Counted from the stretch's first letter, positions 35,737 through 47,000 are shown. The stretch: DNA of 64,000 nt from Bacteroidota bacterium (GCA_021789975.1 JAJYIT010000008.1:62001-126000), one strand, 5' to 3'. Notes: generated from the sequence alone by a model not told the origin. Translations and numbers: made by a program.

Positions 35737-35798
35737 TGAGCGCCTTCCGCCTTGGCGCAAAGCGCTCACCTGGAGTGTGTTTCTTAGACCATAGGACA
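35737..35798 (-). terminator. Two successive inverted repeats between queA and ispD
   Basis: Past the queA stop on the - strand there is first a GAGTGT/ACACTC hairpin (about 35774-35798), then a TGAGCGC/GCGCTCA 7-bp stem (35737-35768) with an alternative GCGCC/GGCGC inner pairing, followed by TTTGTCGTTT. The second is a fair terminator candidate, although its T-run is interrupted. Confidence 0.45.
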
Positions 35799-35800
35799 CT

Positions 35801-36838
35801 CTAAAGTATCAGCATCCCATCGCCGTAGCTGTAGAATCGAAACCCTTCTTTGATAGCCCGTTTGTACGCCTTCATCATAAACTCGTGCCCTGTGAAGGCA
35901 CTGACGAGCATCAGCAATGTCGTCTCCGGCAGATGAAAGTTAGTGATCATGTGGTCCACAATTTTGAATTCGTAAGGGGGATAAATGAATTTGTCGGTCC
36001 AGCCCTTTCCAGCTTTCACGTGATTATCGGTTGTCACGTTCGATTCAAGCACGCGGACAACTGAAGTACCCACGGCAAAAACTTTTCTCCTGGCATCGAT
36101 CGTTTGATTAATGGACTTTGCAGAATCAAGAGGGACCTCGTAGAATTCTGAGTCCATCCTATGCTTCGTAAGATCTTCAACGTCCACCGTCCTGAAGGTC
36201 CCGATTCCGATATGAAGAGTAATCGGCAGAATTTTTACGCCTTTCTTCAGGAGCCGCGAGACAAGTCTGTTTGAAAAATGAAGGCCGGCAGTGGGGGCAG
36301 CGACCGCTCCAACAACTTTGGCATAAATCGTTTGATAATCTTCTTTATCCTTCTCGGTCGGATCCCGTTTAATGTAATGAGGCAATGGCATCTGCCCGAT
36401 CCTGTCAAGAATTTTGTAGATGTCGCCCTTATAGTTGAATTTTATGGTTCTCCCGCGGCTCGTGGTGTTGTCAATCACCTCAGCATAAATCTTTTCGTCG
36501 TCGAAATATATTTTGTTCCCGATCCTTACTTTCCTGGCCGGCTCAACGACGACGTCCCATATCCCCTCGTCATGGTTCAGTTCTCTTAAGAGAAGCACCT
36601 CGATCTTTGCATTCGTTTTTTCTTTCCTCCCGAGCAGACGCGCAGGAAACACCTTTGTGTCGTTAACGACCAAAGCATCGCCTTTCTCAAAGTATTCCGT
36701 AATCTCATGGAACACCGTTTCTTCTATTTGCTGAGTGGCTCTGTCCAGGACCATCAACTTCGAGTGATCCCTCGGCTCCGCAGGAGCCTTCGCAATTAAG
36801 TTGCGAGGGACAGGGTACTTAAAGTCGGAGAGTTTCAT
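35801..36838 (-). CDS. queA: S-adenosylmethionine:tRNA ribosyltransferase-isomerase
   Basis: Makes epoxyqueuosine in the anticodon of certain tRNAs using the ribosyl part of SAM. Family marks are the opening FKYPVPRNLIAKAPAEPRDHSKLMVLDR, the VVGAVAAPTAGLHFSNRL stretch and ITNFHLPETTLLMLVSAFTG near the end. 345 residues, normal. ATG start at 36838, 74 bases after ppdK. Confidence 0.97.
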   Translation of the reverse strand: MKLSDFKYPVPRNLIAKAPAEPRDHSKLMVLDRATQQIEETVFHEITEYFEKGDALVVNDTKVFPARLLGRKEKTNAKIEVLLLRELNHDEGIWDVVVEPARKVRIGNKIYFDDEKIYAEVIDNTTSRGRTIKFNYKGDIYKILDRIGQMPLPHYIKRDPTEKDKEDYQTIYAKVVGAVAAPTAGLHFSNRLVSRLLKKGVKILPITLHIGIGTFRTVDVEDLTKHRMDSEFYEVPLDSAKSINQTIDARRKVFAVGTSVVRVLESNVTTDNHVKAGKGWTDKFIYPPYEFKIVDHMITNFHLPETTLLMLVSAFTGHEFMMKAYKRAIKEGFRFYSYGDGMLIL

Positions 36839-36872
36839 TTTTTCAAAATCCCTTCCAATCGGTTTTTGAAAT

Positions 36873-36902
36873 GTTCCGAATAGTACTTTGGCTATTCGGG
36901 AC
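36873..36902 (-). terminator. Perfectly spaced hairpin between ppdK and queA
   Basis: GTCCCGAATAG pairs with CTATTCGGAAC on the - strand (11 bp with one G-T pair, 8-base loop), starting about 10 bases after the ppdK stop. No T-run follows, so it may be a transcript-stabilising or partial-termination hairpin rather than a full terminator. Confidence 0.5.
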
Positions 36903-36912
36903 AGTATTACTT

Positions 36913-39699
36913 TTACTTTCTAGTTCTTTTAGCAGTTTTCCGCACACGTTTCCTGGCTGATTTCCTGGCAGGTTTCGTTGCCTTTTGAGGGAACGTCAGG
37001 GCAGCTCGTGCTGCCGCCAGTCTCGCGATCGGCACTCTGAAAGGAGAACAACTAACGTAGTTCAGACCTATCATGTGACAGAACTCAACCGATGACGGTT
37101 CTCCGCCGTGTTCACCGCAGATACCGACTTTGAGATCAGGCCTTACAGACCGTCCCTTTTCCTTCGCCATTTTCATAAGCTGGCCAACCCCCGCGCGGTC
37201 GAGGACCTCAAACGGATCCTTCGAATAAATCTCCATCTGGGTGTAAGGTACCAGGAATCTTGCTGCGTCATCGCGGCTGACACCGAGAGTGGTCTGGGTG
37301 AGGTCGTTCGTACCGAAGCTGAAGAACTCGGCAACCTTCGCGATTTCATCTGCGGTGAGTGCGCCTCGCGGTACCTCGATCATCGTACCGACATGGTAGT
37401 TGAACTTCGCTCCCTTCTCTTTCATTACCTCTTCGGCAACCTGTCGAACGATCTTAGCCTGTCCTTCCAGTTCTTTGACGTTACCAACCAAAGGAATCAT
37501 CACTTCGGGTTCGACTTTCACTCCCTTGTTCTGAATGTTGGCGGCTGCCTCAAAGATTGCGCGGCTTTGCATCTCGGTAATCTCGGGATATATGATGCCG
37601 AGTCTGCAACCGCGGAAACCGAGCATAGGATTAAACTCGTGAAGGTCCTCAACTCTCTGGTGAACCTTCTCGAAGCTTATGCCCATCTCCGAAGCAAGTT
37701 CCCTCTGGGCTCCTTCTTCATGAGGCAGGAACTCGTGCAATGGTGGATCGAGCGTCCGAATTGTCACGGGTCTGCCGTTCATCGTCTCAAATAGACCTTC
37801 GAAGTCCTCACGTTGCAGCGGAAGCAATTTTGCTAGAGCCTTCTTCCGAGCATCCAATGTATCTGCAAGTATCATCTCGCGCATTGGTCCGATCTTTCCC
37901 TCTCCGAAGAACATGTGTTCGGTCCGGCACAAGCCTACTCCCTCGGCCCCGAATGCAACTGCGTTCGCGGCCTGATCGGGCTGATCTGCGTTCGTTCGGA
38001 TCTTCAAGTCACGGTATTTATCTGCCCAACTCATGATTTTGGCAAATTGCTGATAAACCGGCGCATCATTCGGATCGAGTGTTTTGTCGATCAGAACTTG
38101 CAGCACTTCCGACGGCTTGGTCGGAATTTTTCCTTCGATTACTTCGCCTGTTGATCCGTCAATTGAAATCCAATCGCCTTCGCGAACCGTCTTGCCGTTT
38201 ACCTGCATAGTGTGAGATGAATAGTCAACCTCAAGCGCTGAGCAGCCGACTATGCAGACCTTTCCCATCTGCCTGGCGACGAGTGCAGCATGTGAAGTCA
38301 TACCTCCTCTTGCTGTCAGAATTCCAGCGGAAGCGTCCATTCCCCTAATATCTTCTGGCGACGTCTCGATTCTGGTGAGGATCACTGACTCTCCACGTTT
38401 GTTCCATTCTTCTGCATCAGGAGCATTGAAGACAACGCGGCCCGTCGCCGCACCAGGTCCTGCATTCAATCCTTTTGCAAGAAGCCTGCTGTCCTTTATG
38501 GCAGCCTCTTTCTCCCTGAGGTCAAAGACAGGACGAAGGAGCTGATTCAGCTGGTCCGGCTCAATGCGTCCGAGGGCTTCCTTCTCGGTGATAAGCTTTT
38601 CGTCGACCATATCGACCGCGATCTTTATCGCGGCGAATGCCGTCCTCTTGCCGACGCGGCATTGCAGCATATAGAGCGTTCCTTCCTGGATAGTGAACTC
38701 TATATCGTTCATATCCCGGTAGTGCTTCTCCAGAGTCTTCCTGATCTTCTCAAGCTGCCCGTATATTTTGGGATTTTGTTCGGAAAGTTTAGAAATCGGG
38801 ATCGGCGTTCTGATCCCGGCCACAACATCTTCACCCTGGGCGTTCATCAGGTACTCTCCGTAGAACAGGTTCTCTCCGGCGGCAGGATCGCGCGTGAAAG
38901 CCACACCGGTACCTGAGGTCTCGCCCATGTTTCCAAATACCATGGCAACCACGCTGACGGCGGTCCCCCATGACTCGGGTATGTCATACATCTTTCTATA
39001 GGCGATGGCCCTGTCGTTGTTCCAGGAACCGAACACGGCACCGATGGCACCCCAAAGCTGTTCCATGGGGTCCTCTGGAAAATCGTGACCGGTCTTTTCC
39101 TTTATTGCCTTCTTGAATTTTGCCACAAGGTCTTTCAAATCATCCGCAGTGAGCTCGGTATCGTGATGCACCCCTCTTTCTTTTTTCTTCGCTTCGATGA
39201 CTGCCTCAAACGGATCGATCTCGTCTTTGTGGGTCGGTTTCAATCCGAGCACGACGTCTCCGTACATCTGAACAAACCGCCTATACGCATCGTACGCAAA
39301 CCTAAGGTTGTTCGTCTTTTTTGCAAGGCCGTCGACGACTCGATCATTTAGACCGAGGTTAAGAATTGTATCCATCATGCCGGGCATAGAGGCGCGTGCA
39401 CCTGAACGGACAGAAACGAGGAGCGGATTGTTTCTGTCTCCGAATCTCGCACCGACCGCGGACTCAAGTCGTTTCATGGATTTGACAACATCGGCTTTGA
39501 GTACCTTCGGGTACGACCGTTTGTTGGCATAGTAGTAGGTGCAAACTTCCGTCGTAATAGTGAAGCCGGGCGGAACCGGCAGACCTATGTTGGTCATTTC
39601 AGCAAGGTTTGCCCCCTTCCCTCCAAGCAGATTTTTCATCTCTGCTTTCCCTTCGGCTTTGCCATTGCCGAAGAAGTACACATATTTTGCTTTACTCAT
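36913..39699 (-). CDS. ppdK: Pyruvate, phosphate dikinase with a basic C-terminal tail
   Basis: Interconverts pyruvate, ATP and phosphate with phosphoenolpyruvate, AMP and diphosphate. The N-terminal ATP-grasp region shows [10 protein letters not shown]; the swivelling phosphohistidine domain has [16 protein letters not shown]; the C-terminal TIM barrel has [10 protein letters not shown] and the catalytic Cys in [12 protein letters not shown]. The enzyme body ends near residue 902 and is followed by about 25 residues rich in Lys and Arg ([13 protein letters not shown] and on), which the usual family members lack. AGGTT precedes the ATG. Enables gluconeogenesis or PPi-linked glycolysis. 928 residues. 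Confidence 0.97.
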   Translation of the reverse strand: MSKAKYVYFFGNGKAEGKAEMKNLLGGKGANLAEMTNIGLPVPPGFTITTEVCTYYYANKRSYPKVLKADVVKSMKRLESAVGARFGDRNNPLLVSVRSGARASMPGMMDTILNLGLNDRVVDGLAKKTNNLRFAYDAYRRFVQMYGDVVLGLKPTHKDEIDPFEAVIEAKKKERGVHHDTELTADDLKDLVAKFKKAIKEKTGHDFPEDPMEQLWGAIGAVFGSWNNDRAIAYRKMYDIPESWGTAVSVVAMVFGNMGETSGTGVAFTRDPAAGENLFYGEYLMNAQGEDVVAGIRTPIPISKLSEQNPKIYGQLEKIRKTLEKHYRDMNDIEFTIQEGTLYMLQCRVGKRTAFAAIKIAVDMVDEKLITEKEALGRIEPDQLNQLLRPVFDLREKEAAIKDSRLLAKGLNAGPGAATGRVVFNAPDAEEWNKRGESVILTRIETSPEDIRGMDASAGILTARGGMTSHAALVARQMGKVCIVGCSALEVDYSSHTMQVNGKTVREGDWISIDGSTGEVIEGKIPTKPSEVLQVLIDKTLDPNDAPVYQQFAKIMSWADKYRDLKIRTNADQPDQAANAVAFGAEGVGLCRTEHMFFGEGKIGPMREMILADTLDARKKALAKLLPLQREDFEGLFETMNGRPVTIRTLDPPLHEFLPHEEGAQRELASEMGISFEKVHQRVEDLHEFNPMLGFRGCRLGIIYPEITEMQSRAIFEAAANIQNKGVKVEPEVMIPLVGNVKELEGQAKIVRQVAEEVMKEKGAKFNYHVGTMIEVPRGALTADEIAKVAEFFSFGTNDLTQTTLGVSRDDAARFLVPYTQMEIYSKDPFEVLDRAGVGQLMKMAKEKGRSVRPDLKVGICGEHGGEPSSVEFCHMIGLNYVSCSPFRVPIARLAAARAALTFPQKATKPARKSARKRVRKTAKRTRK

Positions 39700-39756
39700 T
39701 ATTTAACCTCCATTTAGCGTATTCACTTTATTCTTCTTTTCCCTTTCGCCATCAAG

Positions 39757-40515
39757 CTATGGGGATTGTTGGGTGAAAAATGTATCATTACTCGAAACTT
39801 CGGAGCCTTTAGACGTGCCCTGTATTCCCGACGGTCCATTACCTGACATCCTGTCAGCCAGACTGGATTCGAAAAGTTTCAAGACACCGAGAGCAAAAGG
39901 ATCTTCGAACCGCATCCGCTCCGGGTGCCACTGAACTGCGATCAACCCGGGGGACATGGACGATGTACTCTCTATTGACTCGACAGTGCCGTCACCTGCA
40001 CGCGATGTAACCATTAATCCCTCACCGATTCTATCTGCGGCCTGGTGGTGCGAGCTGCTGACAACTCCGTGCCTGTTCCTTGTATATCCGAACAACTTCG
40101 ACTCCTCGGACAACTCAACGTTGTGGTACCTGTCTTCGGCATCGGAGATGGAACGGTGAAACCTCTTTTGATACTTCTCCAGGTCCATGATCAAAGTGCC
40201 GCCGAAATACACATTGACTACCTGCAAGCCGCGACAAATTCCGAGGATCGGGCTCCCGCGATTAGAGGCGATCTCGATAAGCCTGTACTCGACCCCGTCA
40301 CGCTCCGGATTTGTGTGGACCGTCTCATCGGGCCAATCACCGTAGAGTTCCGGTGAAACATCCTCTCCGCCAGTAAGAACAAGGCCATCACATATTTCTG
40401 TCTCACTCAGATTATCTTTCGATAAAACCGTGATACTCGCGTCAGGTATCCGTGAAATATATCTGATATAATTGACGTTCTTCTCGCCGCAGTCGGACAT
40501 CCCAATCTTAAGCAT
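39757..40515 (-). CDS. Class I glutamine amidotransferase-like hydrolase (gamma-glutamyl-GABA hydrolase family)
   Basis: Peptidase C26-type hydrolase related to PuuD. The nucleophile Cys94 lies in LGICRGLQVVNVYFGGTL, the His and Glu of the triad in VQWHPERMRF near residue 205, and the opening LVLTGGEDVSPELYG is typical. Residues after about 225 form a low-complexity Ser/Gly tail. It overlaps lpxK by 8 bases and is last in the lipid A-type cluster, so it may not act on polyamine intermediates despite the family name; substrate unknown. Confidence 0.88.
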   Translation of the reverse strand: MLKIGMSDCGEKNVNYIRYISRIPDASITVLSKDNLSETEICDGLVLTGGEDVSPELYGDWPDETVHTNPERDGVEYRLIEIASNRGSPILGICRGLQVVNVYFGGTLIMDLEKYQKRFHRSISDAEDRYHNVELSEESKLFGYTRNRHGVVSSSHHQAADRIGEGLMVTSRAGDGTVESIESTSSMSPGLIAVQWHPERMRFEDPFALGVLKLFESSLADRMSGNGPSGIQGTSKGSEVSSNDTFFTQQSP

Positions 40516-41560
40516 AAGCCCTCTCGAAGAGGTTGAGAAGAGCCGCGTTTATATGTTCCTCTCCAAAATTAACCGTAGCTCTCTCGCGCAGACCATAAAT
40601 TCGTTTAACGTCATCTCTTTCCACAAGCTCCTCGTCGCCAAAGATTCTTATTGCGTCTTTCATTGTTGTGACCGCCAGTGTCTCTTCATCACCCTGGAAA
40701 ATCTCATCGAGGTCATACTCATCAAACCAATGATGATCGCCGAATACTTTACGTCTCGATATTGAATATCCCAACTCCTCCAACGCGACAAAGAACCCGT
40801 CAGACCTGGCAATGCCACAAAACGCGGCGACATTGCTTCCTTGCAGGAGCATGAGGTCGCAATCTTCTCCAAGACTATTGACCAAACTCGATGGAGTAAA
40901 ACTTATCCCCGCTACCGGGGCATTCGCGCAGCTATGGACTTCCGAAAGCACTGTGGCATCAACTGTAAATTGACTGTGGCCCGTCAGAACAATCACATCG
41001 GCCTGCCTGATTCGCCCTTTCCGATCTCGAACGTTGCCGGCAGGTAGATAACTGTCGTACAAATCGTCGAGCGCATGGTTCATGAGTACAAAATCAAGAT
41101 CCCGATTCAATTCCCTGTTTTGAAGCCCATCATCAAGGACGAAAACGTCGATATCAAATTTATCGAGGAGCACCAGACCTGATGCGTGACGGTTCTTGTG
41201 AACAGCCACCGGAACGTTCGGGTAACTTCTGGATATCAATGCCGGTTCGTCTCCGAGCAGCTGCACATCGACTTCTTCGCCTGCATTCGGACAGGAGACG
41301 CGTCGTTCACCAGTAAGTCGCTTATAGCCCAGAGACAATACTGCCGGTTTCTTTCCCATCGAAAGAAGTCGCTCGATTAAATACAGCACGAATGGTGTTT
41401 TCCCGGAGCCACCTACGGATATATTACCTACGGATACCACGGGTACAGGCAGTTTCTTTGTGCTGAAAATGTTGTTGTCATACCCGAAGTTTCGGATAGT
41501 CACGATTCCACCATAAAGCGCGCTGAACGGCAACAGCCATTTTCTGACAGAGTGTACCAT
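40508..41560 (-). CDS. lpxK: Tetraacyldisaccharide 4'-kinase
   Basis: Phosphorylates the lipid A disaccharide at the 4' position on the inner membrane. The P-loop appears in VSVGNISVGGSGKTPFVLYLIERL (only the core VGGSGKTPF needs quoting), followed by VLDDGLQNRELNRDLDFVL, the family's second hallmark. One N-terminal hydrophobic segment. 350 residues, normal. Four bases separate it from lpxB, making a lipid A mini-operon. Confidence 0.95.
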   Translation of the reverse strand: MVHSVRKWLLPFSALYGGIVTIRNFGYDNNIFSTKKLPVPVVSVGNISVGGSGKTPFVLYLIERLLSMGKKPAVLSLGYKRLTGERRVSCPNAGEEVDVQLLGDEPALISRSYPNVPVAVHKNRHASGLVLLDKFDIDVFVLDDGLQNRELNRDLDFVLMNHALDDLYDSYLPAGNVRDRKGRIRQADVIVLTGHSQFTVDATVLSEVHSCANAPVAGISFTPSSLVNSLGEDCDLMLLQGSNVAAFCGIARSDGFFVALEELGYSISRRKVFGDHHWFDEYDLDEIFQGDEETLAVTTMKDAIRIFGDEELVERDDVKRIYGLRERATVNFGEEHINAALLNLFERAYA

Positions 41561-41564
41561 GTCC

Positions 41565-42725
41565 TCATGCAGCCTTCAGGATTAGTTCTGCCGCCCTCGC
41601 CGAAGCGCCTGCTTCTCCGAGCGCTTTGCGAATACCCGCGTATTTCTGCTTGATCCGGTCCGAGACTTCAGAATTGGTGAGTATCGATTTTATGATGCTT
41701 GCAGCTCTGGTCGCTTCAAATCCGCCCTGCACCAATTCTTCAACTATCCTTTCCCCCGCCACAATGTTGACAAGCGAGATGGATTTAAGCCTGACAAGCG
41801 ACCTACCGAGAAAATATGTAACGGGACTCGTCTTGTATGCAACCAGCATCGGCAAATCATGCAAAGCTGCTTCAAGAGTGGCAGTTCCGCTTGTGATCAT
41901 CCCCGCATCTGCGGAATCCATCAACAGCCCGACATCATGGCACAATTGTGCGTTCACACCTGTCTCGTGCATAACGCTCGAATACTCTTCCACATCTATT
42001 GCGGGCGCACACCCGATGATAGGCTCGATTCGCATCCCCGCGCCCCGGAGTTCATCAACAACGGTACGAGCAGCGAGAAGCATCGTTGGAAGTATTCTCT
42101 TTATTTCCTGGTGCCGGCTCCCCGGCAGGAGCGCGAGAACTCTCTGCATTTCGGGATTGCCTGGATGATGTGAATTGAAGAACTGACGACGAAACTGCTG
42201 AATCTCGGCGCCGCTTGAGCATTTGATCTCATCAAGAAGAGGGTGCCCGACGAATTTTGCATTGACACCCGCCTTGTGATACATCTCTTCTTCAAACTTG
42301 AATATCGTCATCATCAGGTCAACGGTCCGCCTGATCGTCTTGATACGCCTTTTACCCCACGCCCAGACTTGAGGACTGATGTAATAGAATACCTTTACCC
42401 CTTCTCTTCTCGCAATCTTGGCAAATCGCAGATTGAAGCCGGGATAATCGACCAGCACAACTCCATCAGGCCTTTCCTGCCGCACTATCCGGATCATGTC
42501 CTTCCGAACGCGGGCAAAAAACGGGAGCTTTGAGATCACCTCAGAGAATCCCATGACCGACATTTCTTTCACATGGTGGATTATTTCGACTCCTGCCGCC
42601 TTCATCTCATCCCCGCCGATTCCCACCAGCCTAACGTCCGCGAACTCTCTCATGCAACCGACCAGCCGAGCAGCATGTTTATCACCCGACGTCTCCCCTG
42701 CGATTATCAGATAACTCTTCTTCAA
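41565..42725 (-). CDS. lpxB: Lipid-A-disaccharide synthase
   Basis: Joins UDP-2,3-diacylglucosamine and lipid X into the lipid A disaccharide. Recognised by the opening IIAGETSGDKHAARLV, VVLVDYPGFNLRFAK, FYYISPQVWAWGKRR, the LLPGSRHQEIKRILP nucleotide-binding segment and TSGTATLEAALHDLPMLV. 386 residues, standard. Overlaps the methyltransferase gene upstream by 4 bp. Confidence 0.97.
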   Translation of the reverse strand: MKKSYLIIAGETSGDKHAARLVGCMREFADVRLVGIGGDEMKAAGVEIIHHVKEMSVMGFSEVISKLPFFARVRKDMIRIVRQERPDGVVLVDYPGFNLRFAKIARREGVKVFYYISPQVWAWGKRRIKTIRRTVDLMMTIFKFEEEMYHKAGVNAKFVGHPLLDEIKCSSGAEIQQFRRQFFNSHHPGNPEMQRVLALLPGSRHQEIKRILPTMLLAARTVVDELRGAGMRIEPIIGCAPAIDVEEYSSVMHETGVNAQLCHDVGLLMDSADAGMITSGTATLEAALHDLPMLVAYKTSPVTYFLGRSLVRLKSISLVNIVAGERIVEELVQGGFEATRAASIIKSILTNSEVSDRIKQKYAGIRKALGEAGASARAAELILKAA

Positions 42726-43318
42726 ATAGGGCTCCAGTAGAAATGCATTACCAGAAGCAAGGCAGAGACCGAGACGAGCGCTATCAGTGAAGATCTTTCG
42801 GATCTTAGTGCGCGGCGGACGTTCGGACTGAAATCCTTTCGGCCGGAAAATTTTCGGATGGAAGGCACAAATCGGTGGACCTTCGAGGCATATTCCTTCC
42901 AGTCCGGAAATGTCCGGGCAAGATATTCCTCTTCAAGTGAAACTATGGTGGCGTATTGAAATACAAAATAAACTATTGCAAATAGGGGGAGATACGGCAT
43001 CAGGGCGTTAGACATTACCCCGACTCCGGTATACATCAGGATGTTTCCGACGTACAGCGGATTTCTCACGTGAGCATAAGGTCCTGCTGTGATGAGAAAT
43101 GTCCCGCCGACATTTCCGGTTGTGCGGGTTTCGCTCCCCGCGTATGAAACTCCCCAGAACCTTATGAGTTCGCCGGTGAACGCGACTGCAAATCCAAATA
43201 GGAGCGACGCTGTGCTGGGCGCGGCGAATACAACCATCACCAATAAAAAGGGGATAGGAGTGTAGCTCCTGTATTTGAACAGAGCCCGTCGCCACTTGTA
43301 GTTTGATTGTGCCTCCAT
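42722..43318 (-). CDS. Isoprenylcysteine carboxyl methyltransferase-like membrane protein
   Basis: Membrane methyltransferase-like protein of the ICMT/PEMT fold. Several N-terminal hydrophobic helices are followed by the family core TAGPYAHVRNPLYVGNILMY and the LEEEYLARTFPDWKEYASKV region, which form the SAM-binding site. In bacteria such proteins methylate lipids or unknown small molecules. Start by ATG 43318, or by the GTG at 43321 overlapping the HAD gene's stop. Between the HAD phosphatase and lpxB in an unbroken overlapping run; a lipid substrate is a fair guess only. Confidence 0.85.
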   Translation of the reverse strand: MEAQSNYKWRRALFKYRSYTPIPFLLVMVVFAAPSTASLLFGFAVAFTGELIRFWGVSYAGSETRTTGNVGGTFLITAGPYAHVRNPLYVGNILMYTGVGVMSNALMPYLPLFAIVYFVFQYATIVSLEEEYLARTFPDWKEYASKVHRFVPSIRKFSGRKDFSPNVRRALRSERSSLIALVSVSALLLVMHFYWSPI

Positions 43319-44031
43319 CACTCAGACAGGTATGCTTCTCTTCTTTTCAATTCTGCCCGGTGTCGTTTCCTAAGCTTTCCGCTCCCAAGTATTTTGCTGA
43401 ATTTGGCGCGCACTTCTTCGAACGTATTGAATGGGAAGTAGGTGATGTTACTTTCTTCACAGTATTTCAAAAGTTCATCTTTCGCGAAAACAATATCTGC
43501 ATATTGCACTGCGCACCGGTCCGAAAAGCCATTTCCCACGTACACTATGATATCATCTGCACCAGTTTGAGTCAGGATCTGGTAACCTTTACAGTTAGCG
43601 CACTTTGTGCACTCCGATTCGTAGGGAAACTCAATCGCTATTCCACCGTTCTTAAAATGCGAGCTGTTTGAATATACTGGTACACCGGCGATGCCGTTTG
43701 AAGAGAGAATTCTCTCAATGTAGAAGGCAAGACCATCACTTAAGATGGACATCTCGATACCTTCCTCGCGGCAGAAATCGAAGAAAATTCTAAATGTGGG
43801 ATCGATCTCGAAGCCGTCTACGAACTTCTCGGCGGCTGACTCGGTCACTTCTGCCGTCGATGCTTCTGTGAGCAGAAGGTCACGACCAGAAATCTCGCCG
43901 GACTTCCATTGGGCAACCGCCTTCATCGACTCCGCTTCGTTCCCAAATTTCCTGAAGAAGGCGTTCCCGACATCCTGTTTGGTTATAGTACCGTCAAAAT
44001 CGACGAATACTTTCGGTTTGTAGGACTTCAT
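43318..44031 (-). CDS. HAD-IB phosphatase, MtnX-like
   Basis: Haloacid dehalogenase-type phosphatase of the PSPase/MtnX group. The nucleophile motif is VDFDGTITKQD near residues 10-20; motif II is ILSDGLAFY; motif III/IV is VGNGFSDRCAVQYAD. A short Cys-rich stretch, ECTKCANCKGY near residue 140, occurs in the MtnX-like subgroup and may bind metal. The C-terminal 25 residues are strongly basic. No other methionine-salvage gene is nearby, so the substrate is open. Overlaps smc by 4 bp. Confidence 0.88.
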   Translation of the reverse strand: MKSYKPKVFVDFDGTITKQDVGNAFFRKFGNEAESMKAVAQWKSGEISGRDLLLTEASTAEVTESAAEKFVDGFEIDPTFRIFFDFCREEGIEMSILSDGLAFYIERILSSNGIAGVPVYSNSSHFKNGGIAIEFPYESECTKCANCKGYQILTQTGADDIIVYVGNGFSDRCAVQYADIVFAKDELLKYCEESNITYFPFNTFEEVRAKFSKILGSGKLRKRHRAELKRREAYLSE

Positions 44032-47000
44032 TTTGCCGAGACCCAGTCATCTACAAAACGAACCGCGACCACCTTGGAAACGCCCTGTTCTTCCATCGTA
44101 ACGCCGTAGAGCGTATCAGCGGCCTCCATTGTACGCTTGTTGTGTGTGATGACTATGAACTGCGTGTCGGTCGAAAACCTCCTGATCATCCGGACGTAAT
44201 TATCAGTGTTGTTGTCATCAAGAGGTCCGTCAACTTCGTCGAGAATACAGAACGGGCTTGGCTTAACCAGATAAATCGCGAATAGAAGTGCGATAGCAGT
44301 CAGAGTCTTTTCTCCCGCAGAAAGAAGGTCAATTGACTGCGGTCTCTTGCCTGCCGGCTTGCCCATGATTTCGATTTTCGCTTCGAGAGGATCGACGTTC
44401 GTTTCGAGCTTAAGATCTGCCTCGCCGCCGTCGAAGAGGCTCTTGAACGTAATCTTGAAATTCTCCGTTATGAGTTCAAATGTGTCGATGAATTTCTTGT
44501 GAGCGGTACGATTGATCTCTTCTATGGTCTTGGTAAGTGTTTTTTCCGCTTCGAGCAAGTCACCTCTCTGTGCAACCAGGAAGTCGTAGCGTTGTTTTTC
44601 TTCGGAGTATTCAGAAAAAGCCACGAGGTTAACGGGCCCGAACGATTCAATCCTGCCTCTGAGATAATTGACTCTCTCTCGTGCTGCGGGGATATCGAAG
44701 TCGCCCGGCAACTTCATAGACTCCTTCGTCTGGGCGGTTAGGTCCAGGTTGAACTCTTCACCGGCCCTTTCGGAAAGTGACCTCGCCTGCGCATCGAGTT
44801 CATTAATCTTCAAGCTGACCTGATGAACAGTCTCGACTGCACTCTCGTGACTTGCACGGATCTCGGCAAGTTTTTTCGACTCGGATGATTCCGATGTTTT
44901 TTTCGAAGCCAGTTTCTCATTCAGCTCGGCACCCTGGGCATCAAGCGCATCCATTTCTGTCTTACATTCGGCCCTCAGTTCTTCAAGTTGAGCCATCTTC
45001 ACCTGCGATAGAGAAATCGTCTCACTATTTGAGAGAATATCTTCCTCCGCTCGCTGTACACCGTCGCTGTTGGTGTTTATCTGCTCCTGTGAAGATTCGA
45101 TTTCCCTCTTCAGGAAATTAACTCTGTTCACGCACTCAATGTGTTTTGCCTGGGCTTCTCTAAGCTGATCATTTTTCTTTCTATACTCTTCTTCTATGAC
45201 TTTCAGCTCTGAGAGCGATGCCTGGTATTCCTGGTCCGACGAATCCTTTGCCGAATTGAGACCGGTCAGCAGTAGTTCGACGCTGTCCAGATCCGATTTT
45301 GCTTCGTCTATTTCTGCACCGAGCTTGGATATCCGTGCCATGACGTCCGCGAGCTGAAGTTCAACTCCCTGCAGAGCATGGTTATTCTCCACGCTCGACT
45401 GTTCCACCCTGGCAAGTTGCAGCTCCAGGTTTCTTAGTATTTCGTTGCCAATCTTGATGGGGAGCTTATCGATGTCCGCCTGGAGTGTACTGATTTGGAC
45501 TTCCAGTCTTGAGATCTCTTCAGTCAATCTGGATTGCTCGACTTTCAGCTCTTCCAACTGTCTGAGCTTGCCGACTCGGCCGCCCTCGGTGCGCCGCGTG
45601 CTTCCTCCTCGTATGATGCCTTTTGACGAAAAGACATCGCCGGAAAAGTTCACGCAGAAACTCGCAGGGTTCTCCCTCATTACAGTCTGAGCCTCTGAGA
45701 AATTTTCAATGACTGCCACGTTTCCAAAGAAATATCTTGCCAGCGGCTCATGTTCCGGCAGCATCTGCACATGCTCGATCAACTTGTTTACTAAGCCTGA
45801 CACGACCGGGGAGTCTATTTTGTGGAGCCGATCCAGGCATACAAACGTCACCTTTCCCAAATCGCGGCTGCGCAGGGCGTCAACAGCATTCAGCGCCGCA
45901 TATTCGTCTGGCGAAACAAGAAAGTTCGAAGCCTCACCCAGAATCGACTCGGCAGCGATCCGGTAGTCGGGCTCGACATAGAAGACGTCGCTCAGCACTT
46001 CGAATTTAGGAAGTTCGGCAATCTCGCCTCGTGCAAGAGCTTTTGCCCCGTCTGGTAAACCTTCAAGGTTTTCGACGAGTCCGTCAAGAAAATCCACCCG
46101 CGCCTGGTTTGTCTGAATAGCATCACGGACTTTCTGTGCGGAGGTCTTTGTCCGCTCAAGTTCGCTGAAGAGCTCTTCACGATTCCGCTCCAGATCACTC
46201 AATTTCTTCTTCTCAGATTCAATCTGAGATTCGAATTGTACCTTCTCTGATCCGGATATTTCTATCCGCTGCGTAATCTTCCCCTTTTCGTCCTCAAGCT
46301 GAGCCTTGCGGATACCAAGCTCGTCGGCGTGGGAGCGGACCCTTTCGAGTCGCGCGTGGGCTCTTTCTCTCTCATTTTGTTTAAGTGCGAGGTCATTAAG
46401 AACCCGGATCAAGTTTTCGTGCGCTGTGTTTGACTTGGCGCGGGCAAGGGCCAGCTGCTGTTCCAGGTTCCTAAAATCTACCTGCTCATTCTCCAATGAA
46501 ATTGCTAGAGATTTTTCCTCTTCCTCCGAGTCCGAGATGCTGAGCTTCAATTCCGCGATTTGCGAAACAAGGGCTTGGTTCTTCGAGGTGAGGTCCGCCT
46601 TCCTTTTCTCAAGGACAGAATTGTTGTCTCTCAATCCCCTCATTCTCTCCGCGAGAACTGCAATCTCCTCTTCCTTGACGTGTAACTCAGATTGTTTTTC
46701 ACTTCGCTGCAGCTGAAGATTCGAAAGGCTTCTGTCCACCTCATCGATCTCCAGGCGAAGGAGCTTGATCAATTCATCTTGTTGTGAAAGCACCCCCAGC
46801 GTCCGAACTTTTTCGTCCTCGCTGGTTGAAAGACTTTCTTTGAGCGGGACAAGCCTGACGAGTATCTGGTTATATTCGGCGTAGAGATATTGCCGCTCGA
46901 GGAGGCTTAGTTCGTCGGTAAACCGTTTGTACTGTTCTGCGCGCTTCGCCTGACGCTCGAGAGAGTTGACCTTCTTTTCGATCTCTGTGATCAAATCGTT

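Noticed and set aside
37108-37794. 228-codon + strand ORF opposite ppdK
   Set aside because: Antisense shadow of the dikinase gene, created by its codon usage.
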